NCBI RefSeq assembly: GCF_030655615.1
Contig: NZ_JAURVJ010000022.1
Coordinates: 1 to 32,995, forward strand
DNA length: 32,995 bases
Reading direction: 5' to 3'
Source: Nocardioides sp.
GTDB taxonomy: Bacteria > Actinomycetota > Actinomycetes > Propionibacteriales > Nocardioidaceae
Shown: positions 27,494 through 32,995 of the stretch, piece after piece
Layout: each line of letters starts with the position of its first letter
How positions within the stretch are numbered: the stretch's first letter is position 1
Position numbers and translations under genes: made by a program
Notes under the pieces: model-generated
Databases searched by the model: none
Seen by the model: only the letters and a program-made list of their open reading frames with translations
Told to the model about the DNA's origin: nothing

Positions 27494-29443
27494 ATGGATG
27501 CCACGACGAGCGAGGGCATCGACGGCCCCGCCTCGGTGACCCTCGACCGGCTCACGGAGGCCGAGGTCCGCACGGCCGTGGGGATCGCCAACGTCCCGGC
27601 CCTGCTGATGGTCGTCGCCCAGTTCACCGGCGACAACCGCTGGCTCGAGCGTCCCTACCGACCCACGAGGGGCAAGGGGCTCGGCGACCACGACAGCGGT
27701 GGGTTGCCGACGGCGGTGCAGGAGGAGGTCCGCCAGGCAGCCGTCGAGGCGATCCTGCGGCTCCAAGCCGGCGAGACACCCGCCATCGTGCAGCCGTCCG
27801 ACGAGCTGACCGTGAAGATGATGAGCGTCTGCATGGGTGAGCCCGTGGGCAGCGAGTACGGCCCGATGCTCTCCTCCGAGATCGCCCGCCGGATCGACCC
27901 GACCCTGCCGGAGCTGCAGATGCCGCCCGTCGGCTTCCCGCCCGGCTACCGAGTGCTCGTGATCGGGACCGGCGTCGCCGGCATCGCTGCGGCGCACCAG
28001 CTCGAGGACATGGACGTCGACTACACGATCGTCGAGAAGCAGCCGGAGTCCGGCGGCAACTGGCTCCAGAACACCTATCCGGGCGCCGGGGTGGACACCC
28101 CGAGCCACCTCTACTCCTTCTCCTTCGCCAAGAACGACTGGGCCCGCCACTTCGAGCTCCGCGACGACCTGCAGCGCTACTTCGCCCAGACCCTGAAGGA
28201 CCTCGGCGCGCAGCACCGGGTGCGGTTCCAGACCGAGGTGGTGTCGTCGACGTACCGCGAGAACGACCAGAGGTGGGACGTCGTCGTGCGCTCGGTCGAC
28301 GGCGTCGAGGAGACGCTCGTCGTGGACGTGGTGATCAGCGCCGTCGGCGTGCTCAACCGCAAGCGGATGCCCGACCTGCCCGACCTCGACACCTTTCGCG
28401 GCGTGCAGTTCCACTCCTCGGAGTGGCCCGAGGACCTCGACCTCGACGGCAAGCGGGTGGCCGTGGTCGGCACCGGCGCGAGCTCGATGCAGATCTCGCC
28501 GGCTATCGCGGATCGCGTCGGCCACCTGACAATCTTCCAGCGCTCTCCGCAGTGGGTCGCACCGTTCGAGAAGTTCCTGGCCCCGATCCCCGACGAGCTG
28601 CGGATGCTGATGCAGACCTGCTCGCTCTACCACGCGTGGTACTGGATCCGACTGTTCTGGCAGTTCGGCGACAAGGTCATCGAGTCGCTGCGGATCGACC
28701 CCGAGTGGGGTCACCCGGCGCGCTCCGTCAACGCCCGTAACGACGCCCACCGCGAGTACTTCACCCGCTACTTGAAGAGCCGGCTGGAGGACCGACCCGA
28801 CCTCGTCGAGAAGACGCTGCCCGACTACCCGCCGTTCGGGAAGCGGATCCTGCTCGACAACGGGTGGTTCGACACGATCCAGCGCGACGACGTCGACCTC
28901 GTCACCGAGTACGTCACCGCCGTGACGCCGACCGGCGTGGTCGACGGAGCCGGCACCGAGCACGAGGTCGACGTCATCATCTGGGCGACCGGCTTCCAGG
29001 CCGCCCGGTTCGTCTCCTCGATGGAGGTGCACGGCGCCGACGGGGTCGGGCTGCGCGACTTCTGGGACGACGACGACCCGCGCGCCTACCTCGGGGTGTC
29101 GGTCCCCGGGTTCCCCAACTTCTTCATGCTGGGCGGGCCGAACTCGTTCCCAGGCAGCGGCAGCTTCATGTACTTCATGGAGGTGCAGATGCGCTACATC
29201 CGTGGCCTGCTGACCGAGATGCTCGCGGGGGGCGTCACGGCGATCGACGCGCTCCCCGAGGCCAACGACACCTACAACGCGCTCGTCGACGACACGCACG
29301 CCCGCACGGTGTGGACGCACCCCGGCATGCGCACCTACTACCGCAACTCGCAGGGGAGGGTCGTCTTCGTCATGCCGTTCCTCAACGTCGAGTACTGGAA
29401 CATGACCAAGGACGTCGACCTCCACCGCTACACGCTCAGGTGA
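27494..29443 (+). CDS. Type I Baeyer-Villiger monooxygenase, 4-hydroxyacetophenone monooxygenase-like
   Basis: A 649-residue FAD/NADPH enzyme that inserts oxygen next to a ketone to form an ester or lactone. An N-terminal extension of about 140 residues precedes the FAD-binding motif VIGTGVAGIAAA, a length and layout like 4-hydroxyacetophenone monooxygenase (about 640 residues). The BVMO fingerprint F-x-G-x-x-x-H-x-x-x-W-P is present as FRGVQFHSSEWP. The NADPH Rossmann motif is VVGTGASSMQ, and IIWATGFQA is the C-terminal family motif. The ATG at 27494 has AGGAG eight bases upstream. It leads a plus-strand operon with the ligase and CMD genes. The substrate could be a cyclic, aryl or long-chain ketone. 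Confidence 0.93.
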   Translation: MDATTSEGIDGPASVTLDRLTEAEVRTAVGIANVPALLMVVAQFTGDNRWLERPYRPTRGKGLGDHDSGGLPTAVQEEVRQAAVEAILRLQAGETPAIVQPSDELTVKMMSVCMGEPVGSEYGPMLSSEIARRIDPTLPELQMPPVGFPPGYRVLVIGTGVAGIAAAHQLEDMDVDYTIVEKQPESGGNWLQNTYPGAGVDTPSHLYSFSFAKNDWARHFELRDDLQRYFAQTLKDLGAQHRVRFQTEVVSSTYRENDQRWDVVVRSVDGVEETLVVDVVISAVGVLNRKRMPDLPDLDTFRGVQFHSSEWPEDLDLDGKRVAVVGTGASSMQISPAIADRVGHLTIFQRSPQWVAPFEKFLAPIPDELRMLMQTCSLYHAWYWIRLFWQFGDKVIESLRIDPEWGHPARSVNARNDAHREYFTRYLKSRLEDRPDLVEKTLPDYPPFGKRILLDNGWFDTIQRDDVDLVTEYVTAVTPTGVVDGAGTEHEVDVIIWATGFQAARFVSSMEVHGADGVGLRDFWDDDDPRAYLGVSVPGFPNFFMLGGPNSFPGSGSFMYFMEVQMRYIRGLLTEMLAGGVTAIDALPEANDTYNALVDDTHARTVWTHPGMRTYYRNSQGRVVFVMPFLNVEYWNMTKDVDLHRYTLR

Positions 29444-29478
29444 GCGCACCCCGATCAACGACGATCATGGAGAACACG

Positions 29479-31140
29479 ATGATGGACGATGCGCAGGAGC
29501 TCGCCACCTGGACCGAGGTGCTCCCTCTCGGCGACCTGTTGCTCCGCTCGGCGGACCGGCACCCCGATCGCGACGCCCTGGTGTTCCCGGGCGAGCGACA
29601 CACGTTCGCCGGCCTCGCCCGGCGCGCCACCGACGTGGCCCGCGGGCTGGTTGCCCTCGGCGTGCGCCCGGGCCAGCACGTCGGCCTACTTGCGCAGAAC
29701 ACCGTCGAGTACGTCGAGGGGCTGTTCGGGGTCGCGCTGTGTGGCGGGGTCGTCGTCCCGATCAACGCCCGGCACAAGACCTCCGAGCTCGCCTACATCA
29801 TCGACAACGGCGACCTGGTCGTCGTGCTGTCCACCGGTCGCGAGGACGGCGGCTACCTCGACTTCACCGAGCTGCTCGGCCGGGCGCTGCCGTCCCTCGC
29901 GCAGGCAGGGGACAGCCGCGCTCTCGCCCTGACGGAGGCACCGGCGCTCCGGGCGGTCGTCGCCCTTCGTGGTGCCGTCACACCCGGAGTGCTGGACCGC
30001 GCGGCGTTCGACGACCTCGCCTCCCAGGTGTCCGTCGACGACCTCAACCGCGCGCGAGGGCAGGCCCGGGTCCGCGACGCCGCGATGATCCTCTACACCT
30101 CCGGCACGACCGCCAACCCCAAGGGCTGCGTGCTCAGCCACGAGGCCGTCGTACGCGGCCCGCTGCACCGCGCGGTGCACCGGCTCGGCACCGGCGACGC
30201 CGACGTCACCTGGGGCGCCGGCCCGCTCTACCACGTCGGCTGCCTCAGCCCGTTCGTCGGATCGATCGGTGCGGGCGGCACCTATCTCACCGACCTCTTC
30301 TTCGACCCCGACCGGGCGCTCGAGCTGATGAGCCAGGAGCGGGCGACCGTGGCGTTCCCATGGTTCCCGGCGATCATGCAACCCCTCTTGGACAGCCCTG
30401 TGTTCGACCCCGCCCGGCTCGACGCCCTGCGGTCGATCCTGGTAATCGGCCCTCGACCCCTCATCGAGCAGGTCCAGCAGACGTTCCCCGACGCCGAGAT
30501 GATCGCCGCGTGCGGCATGACCGAGGCTGCCGGCATCTACGCCCTCAGCGACCGGACCGAGACCACGCTCGAGCGTTCCGAGGCCCAGGGCAAGGCGGCG
30601 CCGGGCGTCGAGCTACGCATCGTCGACCTCCTCACCGGCGAGGACCTCCCGGACGGGACGATGGGCGAGATCCTGCTGCGTGGCTACTGCGTCATGACCG
30701 AGTACTACAAGGACCCCGAGAAGACGGCCAGCGCCCTCGACCCCGACGGCTGGCTCCACACCGGCGACCTCTACAGCCGTACGCCGGACGGTCGGGTGAT
30801 CTTCCACGGCCGGCTCAAGGACATGCTCAAGGTGGGCGGCGAGAACGTGGCGACCATCGAGATCGAGTCCTTCCTCTGCTCGCACCCCGCGGTACGGATG
30901 GCCTCGGTCGTTGGTCGGGCCGACCCGCGGCTCGACGAGGTGCCGGTCGCGTTCGTCGAGCTCGAGAGCGGCCACGACCTCGACGCCGAGGAGCTGCGCG
31001 ACTACTGCCGCGGCAAGATCTCCAACTACAAGATCCCGGCGGAGGTCTTCTTCATCTCCGGCGAGGACTGGCCGATGTCGACCACCAAGATCGACAAGCG
31101 CAAGCTCCGGGCGCGGATCGCCAGCGCCGTCACCGTATGA
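29479..31140 (+). CDS. AMP-forming acyl-CoA synthetase/ligase
   Basis: A 553-residue ANL-superfamily enzyme that activates a carboxylic acid through an acyl-adenylate, probably to a CoA thioester. Motifs in order are YTSGTTANPKG (phosphate loop), ACGMTEAAG (A5), WLHTGDLYS (A7), GRLKDMLKVGGENVATIEIE (A8) and the catalytic lysine region MSTTKIDKRKL (A10). All key residues are present. The ATG at 29479 follows GGAG by six bases; an ATG at 29467 lacks a site. It is 35 bases after the BVMO and its TGA overlaps the next ATG (ATGA), so it is co-translated with the CMD gene. The acid may be the hydrolysis product of the BVMO ester (inference). Confidence 0.93.
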   Translation: MMDDAQELATWTEVLPLGDLLLRSADRHPDRDALVFPGERHTFAGLARRATDVARGLVALGVRPGQHVGLLAQNTVEYVEGLFGVALCGGVVVPINARHKTSELAYIIDNGDLVVVLSTGREDGGYLDFTELLGRALPSLAQAGDSRALALTEAPALRAVVALRGAVTPGVLDRAAFDDLASQVSVDDLNRARGQARVRDAAMILYTSGTTANPKGCVLSHEAVVRGPLHRAVHRLGTGDADVTWGAGPLYHVGCLSPFVGSIGAGGTYLTDLFFDPDRALELMSQERATVAFPWFPAIMQPLLDSPVFDPARLDALRSILVIGPRPLIEQVQQTFPDAEMIAACGMTEAAGIYALSDRTETTLERSEAQGKAAPGVELRIVDLLTGEDLPDGTMGEILLRGYCVMTEYYKDPEKTASALDPDGWLHTGDLYSRTPDGRVIFHGRLKDMLKVGGENVATIEIESFLCSHPAVRMASVVGRADPRLDEVPVAFVELESGHDLDAEELRDYCRGKISNYKIPAEVFFISGEDWPMSTTKIDKRKLRARIASAVTV

Positions 31141-31808
31141 CGGCGAGGCGGAAAGTGGGTCCGATCGACCTGGCCAACCTGCGGGCCGCGGTCGAGGAGC
31201 GCCTCGCGGGCGCTCCTTCCGGAGCGGCGCTGCCCGACACGACCCGCGTCCTGGTGCGCTACGCACTGTGCGCCTCGGTCCTGGTCCTCGACGTCGAGGC
31301 CGCCGAGCAGCACGCCGCAGAGGCGCTGGAGCTGGGCATCACCGCCGGTCAGCTGCACGAGGTGCTGGCGCTCGTCTCCGGCCTCGGAGTTCACTCGCTG
31401 ATGGAGGGCAGCCGGAGCCTCGCTGCCCTCGTCGAGCGTCGGGGCGGTTCGGTCCCCGAGGTCGACGAGACCCGGTCGGCCCTGCGCGAGCGGCTGCTCG
31501 GCTCGGCGCCGTTCTGGGCGGTCTTCGAGGCCCACGTGCCCGGGTTCCTCGACGCACTGCTGCGCCTGTCGCCCGACGCCTTCCAGGGCTTCGTCGACTA
31601 CGGCGCCATCCCGGCCCGCACCCGGCTGGTGGACCCACTGGTCAAGGAGCTCGTCTCCGTCGCGGTCGACGCGATGCCCACCCACCGCTACCTGCCGGGG
31701 CTGCTCCTGCACGTCGACAGCGCCCTGCGGCTCGGCGCCGGCCGGACCGAGGTGCTCGAGGTCCTCGACCTCGCCGCGCAGGCACCTGCGGCGCCCGGCG
31801 TCCGCTGA
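31137..31808 (+). CDS. Carboxymuconolactone decarboxylase (CMD/AhpD-like) family protein without redox cysteines
   Basis: A 223-residue protein with two CMD-like helical halves, about residues 30-95 (LVRYALCASVLVLDVEAAEQ, then AAEALELGITAGQLHEVLAL) and 145-215 (LVDPLVKELVSVAVDAMPTH, LHVDSALRLGAGRTEVLEVL). The AhpD-type C-x-x-C is absent in both: the second half reads MPTHRYLPGLLLH at the expected place. A peroxidase role is therefore unlikely. It could be a lyase/decarboxylase or a binding protein. The start overlaps the ligase stop by four bases. Similar CMD genes often sit beside catabolic monooxygenases and ligases in actinobacteria. Confidence 0.85.
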   Translation: MTARRKVGPIDLANLRAAVEERLAGAPSGAALPDTTRVLVRYALCASVLVLDVEAAEQHAAEALELGITAGQLHEVLALVSGLGVHSLMEGSRSLAALVERRGGSVPEVDETRSALRERLLGSAPFWAVFEAHVPGFLDALLRLSPDAFQGFVDYGAIPARTRLVDPLVKELVSVAVDAMPTHRYLPGLLLHVDSALRLGAGRTEVLEVLDLAAQAPAAPGVR

Positions 31809-31832
31809 CCCCGCGTCGGTCCGAACGAGGAC

Positions 31833-32995
31833 TCAGTCGAGGTCGCGCGCGATGACCCGGCCGCTCCCGGTGCGCGGGAACTCCCGATGCGTCCGCACCA
31901 CGTCGGGGACCGAGCGCTTGCCCAGAGCCTCGCGGCACCACGACCGGAAGGCGTCCTCGTCGTACCCGGCGGCGGGGATCACGTGCGCAACCACGACGGC
32001 GTCCAGGATGGCGTCCTCGCGGGCGGTCACGGCGACGTCACTGACCAGCGGGCAGGACTGCAGGTCGAGCTCGAGGGCGTAGGTCGAGAGGTTCTCCCCG
32101 CCTCGACGGATGATGTGCATCTGACGGCCCCGGAACTCGAAGCGCCCGCCCGGGCGCCGCACCATGACGTCGCCGGTGCGCAGCCAGCCGTCCTCGACGA
32201 TCGTGGCGGCGGTGGCCTCGGGGTCCTCGTGGTAGCCCGCCATCAGGGTCCGACCCGGCACGCCCTTGACCCAGAGCTCGCCCGGGTCGCCGTCGGGCAC
32301 GTCGTCGCCTGTGGGGTCGACGAGCCGCACCGCCTCGACCCCGACGAACGGCCGGCCGATGGTCGTGCGGTCGTCGTCCTCCCAGACCGACCCGCCGAGC
32401 ACGCCGGTCACCGACTCGGTCTGCCCATAGATCTGGCGCATCGCGACCCCGGGCACGAGCCGGTCCCAGTTCTCCCAGTCCGCAGCGCTCAGGGTCATGC
32501 CGTACTGGACCAGGCGGAGGTCGCCGGCGTCGACGGCGCCGCCGCGCGCGACGGCGCGGTGCAGGGCCATCCGCATCGGCGGGGCGACCATCGAGCTGAC
32601 CGTCGCGCCACTCCAGCGGGCGGCATCGAACCAGGAGCCGGCGCTGAAGCGGGGCACCACGGCGATCGAGCCGCCGGTCAGGAACGGCGGCGCGCACAGG
32701 TAGAGCTGCGCGTTGGTGTGGAAGAACGGGCTGCACAGGTAGTGCCGGTCGCCCGCGTCGAACCCGCTGTTGCGCGCGAGTCGCTCGGCGGCCATCACCA
32801 CGTTGTGGTGCGTCAGCCGCACCAGCTTGGGCGTCCCGGAGGTCCCCGACGTCGGCAGCATCGTGGCCACCTCGTCAGCGACCGCCTCGCCGGGCTCGGC
32901 GACGGCGGCGGGCAGGTCGGCGAGCAGCGCGCGCAGCCCGACCACCCCGGAGTCGGCCGCCACCAGCAACGTCGCGCCGGACCCAGCCGCGGCGA
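31833..32995 (-). CDS. AMP-forming acyl-CoA ligase, N-terminus beyond the window
   Basis: At least 386 C-terminal residues of a second ANL enzyme; the frame stays open through the right edge (reading AAAGSGATLLVAAD before the loop). Motifs visible are LPTSGTSGTPKLV (phosphate loop), IYGQTESVTG (A5), WLRTGDVMV (A7) and FRGRQMHIIRRGGENLSTYA (A8). In A10 the expected P-R-T-x-x-G-K reads FPRTGSGRVIAR, so the lysine needed for efficient adenylation is Arg. It is convergent with the CMD gene, with 24 bp between stops and no hairpin seen. The reaction could be altered or the enzyme less active. Confidence 0.9.
   Translation of the reverse strand, partial: AAAGSGATLLVAADSGVVGLRALLADLPAAVAEPGEAVADEVATMLPTSGTSGTPKLVRLTHHNVVMAAERLARNSGFDAGDRHYLCSPFFHTNAQLYLCAPPFLTGGSIAVVPRFSAGSWFDAARWSGATVSSMVAPPMRMALHRAVARGGAVDAGDLRLVQYGMTLSAADWENWDRLVPGVAMRQIYGQTESVTGVLGGSVWEDDDRTTIGRPFVGVEAVRLVDPTGDDVPDGDPGELWVKGVPGRTLMAGYHEDPEATAATIVEDGWLRTGDVMVRRPGGRFEFRGRQMHIIRRGGENLSTYALELDLQSCPLVSDVAVTAREDAILDAVVVAHVIPAAGYDEDAFRSWCREALGKRSVPDVVRTHREFPRTGSGRVIARDLD

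Noticed and set aside
23416..32995. Integrated genomic island anchored at tRNA-Thr
   Set aside because: No integrase and no second copy of the tRNA 3' end is seen in the window, and base composition and codon use look like the rest; the right boundary is outside.

Overview
The window is chromosomal DNA from a very GC-rich actinobacterium. Its gene content and style resemble Nocardioides and relatives: a DUF2510 membrane protein, topA with a Lys/Ala-rich tail, tmk-holB beside topA, a MoxR/DUF58/VWA operon, and many genes with a TANNNT-type -10 hexamer only 6-8 bases before the start codon (leaderless transcription). The genus is an inference from protein style; there is no rRNA to test it.

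Bases 1-23,340 are mostly housekeeping and conserved actinobacterial genes. In order they are: the probable N-terminal end of a helicase at the left edge; a STAS anti-sigma-factor antagonist; the H+-pyrophosphatase gene hppA, interrupted by two in-frame TAG codons near its 3' end; a secreted Ig-like protein; a methyltransferase; a DUF1330 protein; a cyclase-family hydrolase overlapping an XRE/MmyB-type regulator; a DUF2510 membrane protein; a DUF6398-like protein; topA; a DUF805 protein; tmk; holB; an AbiEi/DUF559-type nuclease-like gene framed by five long-stem palindromes; a secreted alpha/beta-hydrolase; a small secreted four-cysteine protein; the VWA-DUF58-MoxR operon; a LysR regulator; and a 56-residue Cys-rich protein.

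A tRNA-Thr(CGU) gene with a strong terminator at 23.4-23.55 kb separates this from a catabolic region that runs to the right edge. That region holds a LIP-type lipase/esterase, a divergent pair of operons (minus strand: NTF2-like protein, enoyl-CoA hydratase, SDR; plus strand: Baeyer-Villiger monooxygenase, AMP-forming ligase, CMD-family protein), and a second AMP-forming ligase cut by the window end. The divergent promoter region carries four copies of an 18-bp dyad, GTCAAC-N6-GTTGAC, so one regulator probably controls both arms. The enzyme set suggests alcohol to ketone (SDR), ketone to ester or lactone (BVMO), ester cleavage (lipase), CoA activation (ligases) and beta-oxidation (hydratase). 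The substrate cannot be read from sequence.

The observations most worth a second look are the double amber interruption of hppA at expected lysine codons, the palindrome family with fixed-length variable loops around the nuclease-like gene, and the four-site operator in the catabolic cluster.
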